A DNA stretch of 64,000 nt from assembly GCA_005406025.1 (NCBI GenBank), contig BGZK01002088.1, positions 1-64,000 of the forward strand, read 5' to 3'. Position numbers and translations under genes: made by a program. The stretch is from Eumeta japonica. Taxonomy: Eukaryota; Arthropoda; Insecta; Lepidoptera; Psychidae. The notes beneath the pieces were generated by a model. It did not search any database, was not told the DNA's origin, and worked only from the letters and a program-made list of their open reading frames with translations. Of the stretch, positions 1 to 11,645 are shown in pieces (the first letter of the stretch is position 1; each line of letters starts with the position of its first letter).

Positions 1-1994
1 CGGCGCCGTGCGCCGGTGTACATCTACAACACATAAAGCTTAAGCCTCACTCACGTGCTCCGAACGACGTCGAATCAATTTGCGTTAATGTACGTTTGAT
101 GGTTCATGAAAGCGTTCATGTTTTTATAGAGTCCCCTCAGATTTACGTTAAATATTAATAATTCTTCTTTTGGGATGATTTTGATTTACATTTTCAAAAG
201 TGTTATTATCAAAATATTGGTATATGTGAATTACATTTAGAAAATTTTACTTCAAATAATTTTCATTTTTTTTAATTGCATTTTCGAGGGTTAAAAGAAC
301 ATGCGAGTCACCAAAGATTGGGTGGTCATCGCCGGCCATAGACATTATAAATCTCAGTGCAGTCACCAATGCGTTGTCGGCCTCTTGGGTAGAAATAGGT
401 ATTTGGTGGAGTAGGAATGGGTTGATGGAGGGGGAGCGCGCTGGTGATAGGGGAGTGGGCTAACAGAACCATCGGTTGATCCGGCCATTTTTCATTTGGG
501 ATTTATGTTTTCTTTATATTTAGTCAATTTCAAATTGATTAGTTGAATATTGGTGGTCGAAAATCAGCGCGTGGCTGTCGAAAGGAACAGGTTTGATCTC
601 TAATTAACTAATTTTGACTGAAATTGAATTAAAATCTTTAGAATTCAACTTCAGTTAAAATTCATTAACTCACTGATTCCTCAGAAAAAACTTCATTGGG
701 TAATTAATGCATCGCATTGGTCACAATTGTTGTAATAACCTTCAAATATACTGAGCAAGCGAGGAATTTAATATTGAGATTATTTAATTTAAAAAAAATG
801 TGGAGGGCACGCTTCTGCAGCAAAATGAAGAATCCAGGCGAGTCAAATTGATTGTACAATACGGTGATATTTTAGAATAGCCAATTTAGAACAAAATTTG
901 AAATTCTTTGGCTCTACATATCCTTCTTTTTTATTCTAATAGAGTACAATGCTATAACAACTCTGGCCTTCTATAAAATCCAATTTTCAGTTTTATTTTA
1001 TATATTAATAGCTGGAGAATAAACTCCGTTTCCAGATCGTCGCTCCGTCGAACTAATTAATGGGTGTACTATGTAAAATCTTTCATAATTCTGATCACAA
1101 TTTATTATTCTGTTCGCAATTTACTGATCAGTTCTATTGTCATTAACGTGATCATTCAAATCATTCAAAGTACTATTGCCACCATTTATTATAACTAGTT
1201 GGTTATTTTACTCGTCTTGCTTTTATATATTTATTATTTTTATTTATTCCTCCAAATTATTCTTTCTAACAAAAAATATTTCCTTGACATCATTTTTGAA
1301 TTTCAGGATTGTGTTAGCATTTGGGGCATAGATTTTGTACTACCACTTCATTTACATGAAGTAAATACAATTGTTGACGATTTGATATATATATTTTGGT
1401 TCAATCAACAGTTGCGTTTTTGTAAGTCGATTTTATGAACATGAAATCACATATGTAGCAACATCGTCCTAATAAGAAAGAGGTAACAAAGTTAAGTCAA
1501 ATTAATAACGCTACGTATCACTTTGTATGTCTTCATCAAAACGTCACGGTACTATAGTGTTACAAGTTTTCCGTGTTCACTACAACGATATAGTGACTAT
1601 AACAATTATCCTAGTTAAATAATGTTAAGTCTTGTATCATTTCAGATAACCACCTCTTCACCTCCTTTGTATAAGGTAAAAGGATCTTAGAACCAAAAAT
1701 CTGACATTTGACGAATGAAAGATCTCAAGGAACGTTTAGATTTCAGACGTTGTACCTTCGAATATGACAAAACTAAATAATTGCTGAAAGATTATAAGTT
1801 TTCAAATTTCTCTTAGAATTTTCGCTGTAATTCCGTCTTTGTGTTTTATATAATATTGCCTTATTGTTTTTTAGTCTTTTAAAGGCCGTTCCTATCTCAC
1901 ACAGGCTGATATATGGAATGTTCTTTGTTTAATGTCGGGTCGGCTTCGTATCTTTAGTTGCGATAATAGCAAGTTCTTATGTCGATAAGTTTAA
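1..1994. other. AT-rich DNA with no recognisable gene
   Basis: No ORF here has protein-like composition; the 79-codon frame at 1199-1438 is mostly Leu, Ile, Tyr and Phe from AT-rich sequence. The first 20 bases are GC-rich, but the window edge cuts them off. No transposon ends were recognised. Confidence 0.6.
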
Positions 1995-2051
1995 CTGAAA
2001 TTTCAAAAGCAATGAAGAAATTCCAATTCACGATTGCTTTTGAAATTTCAG
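1995..2051. repeat. Perfect 19-bp inverted repeat (hairpin)
   Basis: The arm CTGAAATTTCAAAAGCAAT (1995-2013) is the exact reverse complement of 2033-2051, with a 19-base spacer between them. Pairing does not extend beyond the arms. It could be a tiny MITE relic or a folded RNA. The arms are shorter than a typical animal pre-miRNA stem and lack its usual small mismatches. Confidence 0.85.
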
Positions 2052-2818
2052 CTTTCTACGAGATGATTTTGCCATTATCAGTCTCTGGCTTCAGTTTTAA
2101 CTTCAGAGAAAAGTTTTAAAATCGGTACTTGTAGTTATGTCAAATAAAAAAATATATTTAGCTACTACAAAGTGACCTTTGCGATTTGTGTTGATGTGAT
2201 TGAAGTAAAAAAGAATATTTTTTAACTTCTCGTCGTGAAAATTGGAGATTTTCAAAAAGGTATAATATCTATTTTAACGACTCCTACTTGCTTGCACTTG
2301 TTCGATTTACATCATTTAAAAATATCTTATACGTAATGTCTAATCTAGAATCATCTCCGTGAATGACATCGGATTAGTTAACTTCCTCAATTTCGTTTGT
2401 TACGGTGTAATTACATGGGGCAATAATTATTACACATGTCAATACAGAAAAACAAATCTTTCGTGCTGGCACAACTCATTTAAGTTCACACTTCAGGTCA
2501 CCTTCTCAACTAAGACGCTATCCAGAATCTAGAGGGTTTGTTTCTTTTTAATGCATAGACGTCGAGAAAAATAAAATCAATGCGTGTCAACTTTATACAC
2601 GATTGAAATAAAAGTTTTTTTGGTTGATGTTATGACAGATATTAAAGTAAAAATGAAAAAGTCATTTTAGACTTTGAATATGATAAAACTACTGTCTTGA
2701 CTGCGGTCGGGACGTTGATTGAAAAAGAGACTGATCGGTAGGTAAAAAAAAATGATGGTATTAATTCTTCGTCTATCCGGGCGGATATGCGGGCACGTCT
2801 ACTAATTAAGAGCACGAA
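2052..2818. other. AT-rich DNA, nothing recognised
   Basis: No coding signal or repeat family was recognised between the hairpin and the MITE. The short minus-strand frame at 2642-2833 runs into the MITE end and has no protein character. Confidence 0.5.
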
Positions 2819-2821
2819 TAA

Positions 2822-3499
2822 GGGGCTATTCAAATATTACGTAAGATGGCTTGAGAGAGGGCGGGCGGGTTGAATATCTCTTGTTATTTCTTACAAGGGG
2901 GTGGAAGAGTCTAGAAGTTTGCATTGGTTATTACGTAAGATCATGAAAATGGATGAAGTTACGATTATGGTTTCAAAAAAGTGCGCATCCTCAGCAGCAC
3001 GGTAAAGGTGTGTGTTATTCATGACAACTTTACCGCGCCGTTTGAAAGAATTTACTCCGTATGCTCCAAATAACTCGCATCGAAAAGGCTGTGAAACTTC
3101 ATGGCTCTTATTCCAAAATTGAAAAAGTGCAGACTTTAAGGATGGTATCAAGAATAATATTGACATTGTTGAATTGATAGACGTTGTTGTGGATGAGGCA
3201 CTGGAACCGACACAAAGTAAAGATATTCTCGTGGTTGATATACTTGCTGATTGATTATGGAGCCCCTGATCTGACCAAAGCATCATATAGAGATCTAAAT
3301 AAAACTATTTTATCAAAATGTTAAAACATTATCGCTAACAAAAGTGTATTTTTTTAAATTGCTCCTATTATTCCTTTATAATTTTGGTTTGTATTTTAAC
3401 GTGAGATATAATGGGTCAACCAATTTTTGTTGTTATTTACGTGGGCGGGAGAAAGGTTGAAAAGTGTTAAAATTGTTTTACGTAATAAATAACAGCCCC
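2822..3499. mobile_element. PIF/Harbinger-like MITE, TAA target-site duplication
   Basis: The element begins GGGGCTATTCAAATATTACG and its right end, read in reverse complement, begins GGGGCTGTTATTTATTACG. Imperfect terminal inverted repeats of about 22 bp are therefore visible. Both ends abut TAA (2819-2821 and 3500-3502), a 3-bp duplication as made by PIF/Harbinger transposases (TWA targets). At 678 bp without a transposase it is non-autonomous. TIRs of the GGGGCTgTTcataaaTTACG type recur in many arthropod genomes as far as I remember. The 131-codon minus ORF at 2891-3286 does not look like a transposase. On the plus strand a short open stretch around 3150-3254 (NIDIVELIDVVVDEALEP...) looks more protein-like and could be a decayed coding fragment. 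Confidence 0.75.
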
Positions 3500-3502
3500 T
3501 AA

Positions 3503-4960
3503 ACGTATGAGAAGTTTACCTTGAAGTTGCCGTCGAATTCTACAAATTCTAGATTCAAATTTTAAATGCAAAAACTGTATACATGGAACATAGATTTTAT
3601 TCAATATAACTTATGTCCTAAAACAAAAGATTTCGGTTCCGCACAAATCGTTTCCAAAAATTTACTCCAAAAAGCGGACATCGTATTATAGGGTATGTTT
3701 AAAAACTCCTTTCATTGCTTATCGTGTACATGTTGTAAAGAAATATCGTCTGTAATACTGTTACTAGTGAAATATGGTCCCATCACGCACAGCTCCCTGA
3801 AAATGTTGTTTAATGTCTATTTAATTTCCCCGATACCGATCCGAGTACGAATGGAGAAATTCTCGCCGTGTGCGCCGCCTCTGATAAGAAAGCAATATGC
3901 GACACTGCGCAGAGCTGTGTTCGCTCGACTGATACGGGATTCATCACCGGCGCACGTTTTCGAGACGTGTGAAGCGACTCGAGAGCGAGGGCCCTCGCCG
4001 CCGGCTCCCGCGCAATATCGATGCCGTATCGACTTGTGTGTATTGTCGAAAATTGTCATGTTTGCTGTTTATAAATCCGGCAGCGTTCGTTGTAAGCTTC
4101 GACTGCGATAATTTCAAATTCATGCCTCCTGCAACGTACGATTACGTGAAATTTAATTATACTCGAATTTTCCTATAGAATTTAAAGGCGTCGCAAACGA
4201 AAGTAGAATAAATTGAATCGTTCAGATTAATAAAATAAAGATGATCGTCGACTAGTCGACTAATCGATTATTCGATAAACTGTTTTGCCTTTAAACCTAA
4301 GAAAATGTTTCAGATTTTCGTATTTCGGTATAAATATCCGAGCTAAGATACGCGAAGTTCAGTTTCTACTCAATAATGAAACGGTTCGCTACATAGTTAA
4401 TAATTAAATGTTTTCCATGTTTTAACATTTCAAATTGTTACCACGTGACGTAATATTAAATTATAATATTAAAGTTAAAAATTAGAAAATTATATTTACA
4501 ATTTTTAAAAAGAATAATGTATATCCTTCGATTATTTGAAAAGAACACTTTTTTACTTTTTTTTAGAAATATCTATGCTACGAATAAAAATACGACCTTT
4601 AGGTGCATTGAAAATGAATACAAAAATTAAAAGAATAAAATAAAAGTAATAAAAACTAATTCTTTGAGAAAACTAAGAAAAAATATAATAAGATCATACG
4701 TAAATAAACGATTTTCTTTCCAAAGGGCCGTAAGTTTTACACTCAAAAATTATATTTTATTGCTTTACGACAAATATGGATTACTTTCAGGATTTTTAGG
4801 GTAGACAAAGACAACAGATTCGACAAATATTTTGCGCTTTGTAATACAGCACCTATTTATTTATAAAACGCTGTTTTTTTTAATTTTTTTTATAATGATA
4901 AATTATTTTTTTAATATTTAGTGAAATCTTAAAAAAAATAGCCATTTCCAAAATAAATGT
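3503..4960. other. Non-coding stretch with a GC-rich patch and a SalI-type palindrome
   Basis: About 3840-4095 is much richer in G, C and CpG than its surroundings, and overlapping ORFs on both strands here reflect that composition. A perfect 14-bp palindrome GTCGACTAGTCGAC lies at 4247-4260, followed by the related TAATCGATTATTCGAT. After 4400 the sequence is very AT-rich with no recognised element. Confidence 0.5.
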
Positions 4961-4964
4961 AACA

Positions 4965-5950
4965 ATTACGTTCCAAACTATCCTCAGTAGACCGCATACA
5001 GGGCAAGGCTTTTGACAAAAGTAGTACGGAAATTCCACCAAACCCTAACACGCTTAGAATAGGTTGTTCGGCTATGGAGGTCCAGTGACCTTCTGCATTT
5101 GTCGTCAGAGTATGGAAAACATTCACGGCTGAAGTACATTTTAAAACAATGGCAACAAGCCCAAATACGGCTAAAACGCGTTGTGCTGTTATAGACTTAC
5201 ATAGCCGAACTTCCAGCTCCATCATCGGTCCCCAAAACCAATCGTAGCCGAAGTTCTCTTCAAACAATTCCAACAAGCCTAAATATGGATAATACATGTT
5301 GTTTCGTTATAAAGTTACAGTGCCAACCTTCCGACACCGTTATCAGAACCTGAAAATCGATCATGGTTGAAATATGGCTAAGATACGTTATTTCGTCAAG
5401 GTTTGTAGTGCTATTCTTTTGCATCTGTCATCAGAGTCCGAAAACATTCATGGCCAGAGTACGTTTCAAGACAATCGAAACAAACCCAAACACAAATAAA
5501 TTCGTTGTTCGTTCCGTTATAGAGTTCCAGTGCCAAACTTCTACCTCCATCATCAGATTAGATCTGAAAAAAATAATGACCAAAATGCATATCACGACAG
5601 TTTAAACAAACTCTAACGCGGCTAGATAATGTTGTTCCGCTATGAAGTACCAGAGTTAACCTGCCCGTTTCAACATAGGACCCTGAAAGCCAATAGTTGG
5701 CAAAGTGCAATTCAAGACGACTCCGACAAGCGCAAACCCAGCTAAGATACAATATTCTAATATGAAATATTAGAGTCTACCTTCCGGTTCCATTATCAGA
5801 CCCTCAAAATTGGTTACGGTTAGAGTACCCATCAAGACAATTCAACGAACTCAAACACAACTAAGGCATGTAATTCGGTTTTAGAGTTCTTTTGCCTAAC
5901 TCTTGGCTCTATCATCAATCAGTCCAATGATACCGTATCGTTATATTGTC
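4965..5950. repeat. Minisatellite, about eight diverged units of about 120 bp
   Basis: The same order of words returns about every 120 bases: a 'caacaagcccaaacacggctaa' type word, then 'ttgttccgttatagagttcc', then a 'ccttc..gctccatcatcag..cc' type word. The first word occurs near 5034, 5152, 5271, about 5370, about 5480, 5606, 5725 and 5843. Unit lengths vary (roughly 105-125) and units have diverged strongly, so the array is old. ORFs inside it (4929-5297, 5363-5605, 5558-5752) follow from the repeat and are not treated as genes. Confidence 0.85.
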
Positions 5951-6179
5951 TTCAGAATTTACACGTAATTGTTAAGTTTCATGTTGATCCAACAATTACA
6001 AATGTATGAAATTCAGTCTCGAAAATTCTGTCACTTAGATATTTAGATGCACAGATACATAGGCATACACAAGAGAAACTAATAAAAACGTGTTAAAATA
6101 AAAAATCAGGACCAAAACAATATTTATTAACTAAGAATACATAGTTCATAAAATGTTCCTAATTGTTCCTCCGTTGCTT

Positions 6180-6640
6180 AAAAATAACGTTGATCAATGC
6201 AAACTGCATAAAAATTGGTGGGTTCGTTCGAGAGATATCGTTAAAGAAAAATTGGTGAAAAAAGGGTTTTTCTAAATAAAATTTGAAATTCTTGTTTGCT
6301 GTTCGATTAATGTTTGTTACTAGGTCATCTTTTTCTGTTTAAAGAAACTGTGCAGGATGCCGTAAAACAGATCAAAATCGAACAACGCATTAGAAAGATT
6401 TTGTATTGTAGATGCTGCTATTTTATTTCTGTACGCTTTTAGCTCGAAAGTAGTAAGAAGTTTCATAGATGATCTACAGGCTTAATTGTTTTTTAAGTTT
6501 TTGAGCTCAAAAAGCCTAATAACTCATAGACAATACTTGTACTTAGGAAGCTCAAATACACATCGACAAATATAGCAGGAAGTTTTAGGCATGACCTGCA
6601 GGGTCAACCATTTTTCATATTTCTTTTTTCTTTATGATCA
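6180..6640. repeat. Dispersed repeat, copy 1 (second copy at 36.7-38.4 kb)
   Basis: Several words recur in the same order and orientation at 36.9-38.4 kb: 'aaagatatcg', 'aggatgccgtaaaacagatcaaa', 'gctcgaaagtagtaagaagtttc' and the closing 'catgacctgcagggtcaacc'. The length and collinearity show a common origin. No TIR, LTR or coding frame was recognised, so the class is unknown. Confidence 0.75.
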
Positions 6641-8672
6641 AAATATTAAAAATTTTGGGTATAAAAATAAATTAATCAATTTGATACGAGAGATCTTTAC
6701 AGAGCAGCGTAAAAAGGATAGATAAATATTATTTTTTCATTAAAAAACCCATGCATTAATGAGAAAACAAAGATTTACTACAATAAAGTATATTATAAAA
6801 CGCTCAATGATTTTTATTTCAATAAAAGTTATTTCTTTAATTTTTATAGAGAACTCGTTATCTTACGTAGTATTCTTTCAGACAGCGAGACATATTCTGG
6901 TTTAATTAAATTTTCTGTCTCAATTTCGTAAATATTGTACAATATTTTGTACAAATATCGTAAATATTTACAAAGGAATATGATTTCTTCTGAGTTTTTT
7001 CGCAAATAGTTTTAGAGTCAGTGCTTCTAACCATAATAATTCTATTTTAGACATAATAAAAGCAATATTATAAATTGAAATTGTTTTTGATATTTGAATT
7101 AAAAGTAGTATTTTTTTTATTTAAAGCTCAACAGAATCGTCTATGTCAGCATGTTATAAATTATATCGCGTCTACATTATACTAAATACAAATTACAAAT
7201 GTCGTTACTATCCGTTAAGTTATTTGAAAATGTATTGTTCAAATATTATTAAACGTTTCAACAAATTATTTTTAAATAATTTGTCGTAAATTATTTTTAA
7301 GTGGATTTCGACCTCTGTACCCGTAAAAGTTATAAATATCACGTCACGCGATGAGGTTCGAATGAGGAGACTCGGAAAGCTCGGCGTAAAAGTAGAGGCA
7401 CTACGTAAGCTTTCAGGAAACTGTAGTAGACTTTTATAGCTCTAACACGCCGTTCGTCGTGAAGGTTAACGGCCGCGTTCGGGCAACTTTGTAACGTCAT
7501 TATTGCGCCCGAGCGCAGCTGCAGTTCGGGCCGCGTTGACGCTAACGAGACCGACTTAATATTTGGTTTCCGGAAATAGTTCGCTTTGAGCACAAACAGA
7601 CCGATCCGATTCGATTTAGGAGCTACACGAGTGAAACGCTTTTCAGTAAAAAGTTTTCGGTAAAATATTTTCAGACGATAAATCATAAAACAAAACCCAT
7701 TCATTATGATTACATAATAAGGTATTAAACGGTAAGCTTTCCGTACATAGTTAATTTATTATTATTCGCTAAAGGTATATTAATGAGATTGGTTAACATT
7801 GATTTACATCACAATGAAATCATTAACACGTACACAGGTTCTAGCCTTATACTATGCATGAAATTACGAACTAAAAGGTTTTAAATAGGAAACAATAGAA
7901 AATTATCTTTTAATAAGTTTGAATATATTTATGTTGAGACAACAAACACTCGGAACCTCTCAGCAAGTATGACGCTCAAGCATAAAAATGACCGACAAAT
8001 GTCAGGAGTTGCATAGATAGGTAGACAGTAGACATTTATCAGATAAGAATTGATATTCTAAATTGCTAAACTGTGGCAAAAATGTTGGTAACATAAAACA
8101 AGTAACTTAAAAGCATTAAATTAAAGGACAAAATTATATGACAAAATAAGCAATATGTAATTGTTGGTTCTGTTCTAAACATAGTATAAGGTTTTCCCAA
8201 ATAAATGATTATTATGAAAAAGCACTATTTACCGGTGAAGTCACGTTAAAAAACATGAAAATCCAGATAAACAACAAAAAAAATTTGAGGCACTTTTCTT
8301 TGTTCTACAAATGTCATGATCACACACTTAAAATTATAGAATAAAATATGAAGAAATCGTTTTGCAGATATTCGTCTATTTAAATAATAGAAGAAATGTT
8401 ATTTTACGAATTGTTTCCCTTTAATATCAAAAACCTATAGTGCTCTACCCACAAAAATCGTCGGATACTTAGTAAATAATCATCCCTTCGTTACGGCTTT
8501 ACCCGTATACGGCATAGATTATAAGTTCGATTCGAATTCTTTTGATACAAATTAATAATTAACTAACTTGTAAAACGAGTGCTAAGTTTCATTTACAAAA
8601 TAATGTGCAACGTAATATATGTATATACAAAGGCGTACAACAACTAATTTATAGAATAACAAATTAAAAAAA
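6641..8672. other. AT-rich DNA with a GC-richer patch at 7340-7640
   Basis: No gene recognised. A GC-richer patch at about 7340-7640 gives a 121-codon minus ORF (7339-7704). Its Arg/Leu-rich sequence matches no family I know, and no splice context supports it. Confidence 0.5.
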
Positions 8673-9345
8673 AAGAGTGTGTGTACTTATGTACACGCGT
8701 TAGAAGTTATACTTCTTTGGCGTATGAATAATATTTAAAATAACTCAAATGCAGTAGTAATCGACAATAAATATTAAAATCAATCAAAACGATTTTGTTT
8801 AATTGAAAATGTTTTATTAACGTAACAATATAACAATATACAAATATATAATCATTATTCATTATGTGAATGAGTCAAATACATTTAAAAAGAGTGTGTG
8901 TACTTATTATTCAATTATTTGTTAGAAAAATAATAAGTTCGTTAGAAATATATCTATATATTATACTTACATGGTTAACCTCTAATATTTAAAAACACTT
9001 CAAATTTTCACAATTTTTCACAACACAATGTTAAAAGTTTACAAATAATGTTTATATATATAATAAATTGAACAAAAATAATAATTATAGAAAATTAATA
9101 CTCAAAATTGATTATTCATATGAATACTATATTTTGCAAGAACTGGGTTATGAATATAAGTACTATATGTAATATATAGCATGAACACTCTGTACTATTA
9201 CTATAGTATGAACACTCAGTATTGTAACTATATTCAGTGTTGATATTATTTCTATTCTGTGCTAACTTTATCATGTCGTTTGTGCGCGCGCAGCTCACAA
9301 ATTCACTCTCATCCAAACGCATCAAAAGAAGTATAACTTCAAAAA
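8673..9345. mobile_element. MITE-like element with GAAGTTATACTTC ends
   Basis: The left end has 'gtgtgtacttatgtacac' followed by AGAAGTTATACTTCTTTGG. The right end (about 9325-9345) holds the same AGAAGT-type block in reverse complement, followed inward by a GCGCGCGCAGCTCACAAATT stretch. The block is nearly palindromic, so orientation is partly ambiguous. A further plus-orientation copy of the left end lies at 14.5 kb, and a GTGCGCGCGCAG block recurs near 11.97 kb. No transposase is present. Confidence 0.5.
9176..9229. repeat. 27-bp tandem duplication
   Basis: Two adjacent 27-base units share 'atag.atgaacactc.gta' with a few differences; a partial third unit ('atattcagtg') follows. It lies inside the MITE-like element. 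Confidence 0.8.
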
Positions 9346-11480
9346 GACAATAATAATATAAATATATGCATAGGTATGCATAAATTAGTAGAGTTTAGAA
9401 GTCAAATATTTGGTATGCGGAACGTAACGGCATTCTTTGAGAGCTCTGCAAATACTTTTGTTCGCTATCGACGTATATATTTGTTTCAGAACTTGTATGA
9501 CGAAATTTGCGCAGGGTTTGTATGATACAGCGCGTGTGTTCTCGGCCATGGCAATGTTTAGATTTACAGTGTACAAACCCCTACTATCAGAAGTAGGAAG
9601 AAAAACAGAAGAATGGTGGAGGAAATACAAATTTTAGTACATTTAGTTATTTACTTTCCAGACGGATAGGCAGAGACGATAGATCCCCATATGCTATTAT
9701 TTTTCCACACCTTTCTCGCTTCACTGGCATTCATTCATCGATTCGGGCAAACTCGTCGATGTTTATGGCTCTTCGTTAACACGTCATCAATTCGGTCTGC
9801 TTAACACTTTTTACGGCTTCTCTCGTCCACACTTCCTATATACACATACACATTCGCTGTATAGATTTCTTTCGTCAGTTTGCAATTTTCATAACTTTTT
9901 CCAGATAGCAAGACCAGCTCAATATATCTTTTTTTAATGGAGTCATCTATGTAATTTTCTTCAAATCGAACCCATCTCTAAAATTCCTAAAGTATTTCAC
10001 ACAATATATTACACACATATACAAGTATTACACACAAGGCATAATACACAATAACGACATCTACATTATAATGATTTAAGTTCCATGTCTTCTCTGTCAC
10101 ACCCAACTTACATTGCCGTAAATAAGCGTAGACGAGCTTGTCGTGAGACACTTTCGTTACCTACGGCATCAAAGTGATGGATATCTTAAATGATTGATTA
10201 GAAAATTATAAACGACTAAGAATGACTGTTTTGAAGTTTAACATGTAGGAAACGTGTTTCTCTAATTTAAGTTGATTTTAAAAAAGTGTTAAGTACTTTA
10301 TATAAAAAATGAACGTAACTATATATATAGAGTTTCGTTAGTGTCTCCGCCGAGATGAGAAGATACATAATGAGACTAATGGATATTTGGTTATATTTGT
10401 GTTCATCACAGAAAGCCGAAATTTGAAGTTGGCGATGATCATAAAATACATTTAAAAAGCAAAAAATTAAAATAACGATAGTTATTATCAAGGAACAAAA
10501 CGTGTAAGCGAATATGAATATTGTGACTAAAATAAAATATTCGTTTAGTAATTACTATCTGCACCAGTTGTTGGTCGAAGTTTCTTTGGGTTATCCCATC
10601 TCCAAAATTTCATACTATAGCAAACCGGAAGGAAGGGAAATGTCACCCTTCGTGTGTTCTCATTTTCCCCAGTCATCGTGGTTTTGGGCACAACTGTGAG
10701 GTTATGATGCATTCTCTTTACACAATAAATAAATAAAACAAACTATTGTTTCATAATTTATATCAAATAAAGTAATGAACAATTTTACACATGCGCTGGA
10801 CTACGATAAATATAAGTAAGCAAGGTGGTTAAGAACAAAATAGGTTGCGCGACGAAAAGATGGTGTTATTTGCCAATGTAATTAATGAGCATGTAGCGTA
10901 AACACATAATATGGTGTTACCTTTGGAAGAAACTCATAGTGATTATCGTTTTTCACTCGACTTACTCGACTTACTCGTACCAAATCAATAAGCATGAAAC
11001 GTTTGAGAAATTAACAAAGGAATCGCATTATAAAAAAAGTTGCATACAGTAATGTCATTTCTCTTATTTCGATTTTTCTTCTTGTTCTAACTAGACCTTG
11101 TTCCGTTATTGGGGGTCAGTCTTTCTTGTCCTCATCCTCCATTTAGCACGATCTTGTTTTTTCTCTCACAATTTCTCTTATTTCGCTTAACAAAATAAAA
11201 ACATAATAATGTCAAAACTACGCTATTAGCCTTTCTCTCGTTTTACCTTGATATTGTACGTGTTCAATGGAACCGGAAAGCATGTCTTGTTGATACATCA
11301 ACTAAATATAAAAATATCAATCGTATACAAATTGTAAGTAAATTACTTTATGTGATAGGACTGCGAGCCTAGTTCACAGCGTCATGTTTTACATCATCAA
11401 AATGAAAGCTCCTTACAAATTTCACGTGTCTTTGTGAAGTGTTGATAATCGCTTGCATTTGAAAGCAATAGTAAGTATCG
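9346..11480. other. No gene recognised
   Basis: AT-rich sequence with short frames only. A GTCCTCATCCTCCATTTAGC-like stretch at about 11100-11160 resembles a repeat I have seen in lepidopteran sequence, but I cannot name its family. A 10-base duplication (cgacttactc twice) lies near 10957-10977. Confidence 0.45.
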
Positions 11481-11484
11481 ATCC

Positions 11485-11645
11485 ATACGAGGATTCGGAA
11501 TAAATTCCCCGTAGCGAGCGCGCGCCGGACGGTCCGCGCCGCGCCGGTCGCGCCGCAAAGTGCACAACCGTGTTCCGGTTGCCAAAACCCTCGGGGGATC
11601 CGTCCCTATACACTTTCGTACCTTCGCGTAGGTACTCGGGCAATA
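11485..11645. other. CpG-rich island
   Basis: This stretch is packed with CpG (CGCGCGCCGGACGGTCCGCG near 11520) within DNA that is otherwise strongly AT-rich. Two overlapping minus frames (11397-11654, 11422-11643) both stay open through it because stop codons are rare in GC-rich DNA. It could be a promoter or first exon, a conserved non-coding element or a GC-rich repeat. Confidence 0.55.

Noticed and set aside
2891..3286. 131-codon minus ORF as a MITE transposase
   Set aside because: No DDE or PIF motifs; Ser/Thr-rich composition; the plus strand of the same stretch looks more protein-like.
3695..4178. Overlapping ORFs of 138, 80 and 69 codons
   Set aside because: They occupy a GC-rich patch on both strands, where stop codons are rare. 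Arg/Pro-rich composition without motifs or splice support.
4929..5752. Three ORFs (122, 80 and 64 codons) as genes
   Set aside because: They lie inside the 120-bp minisatellite on both strands; the open frames follow from the repeated units and match no protein family.
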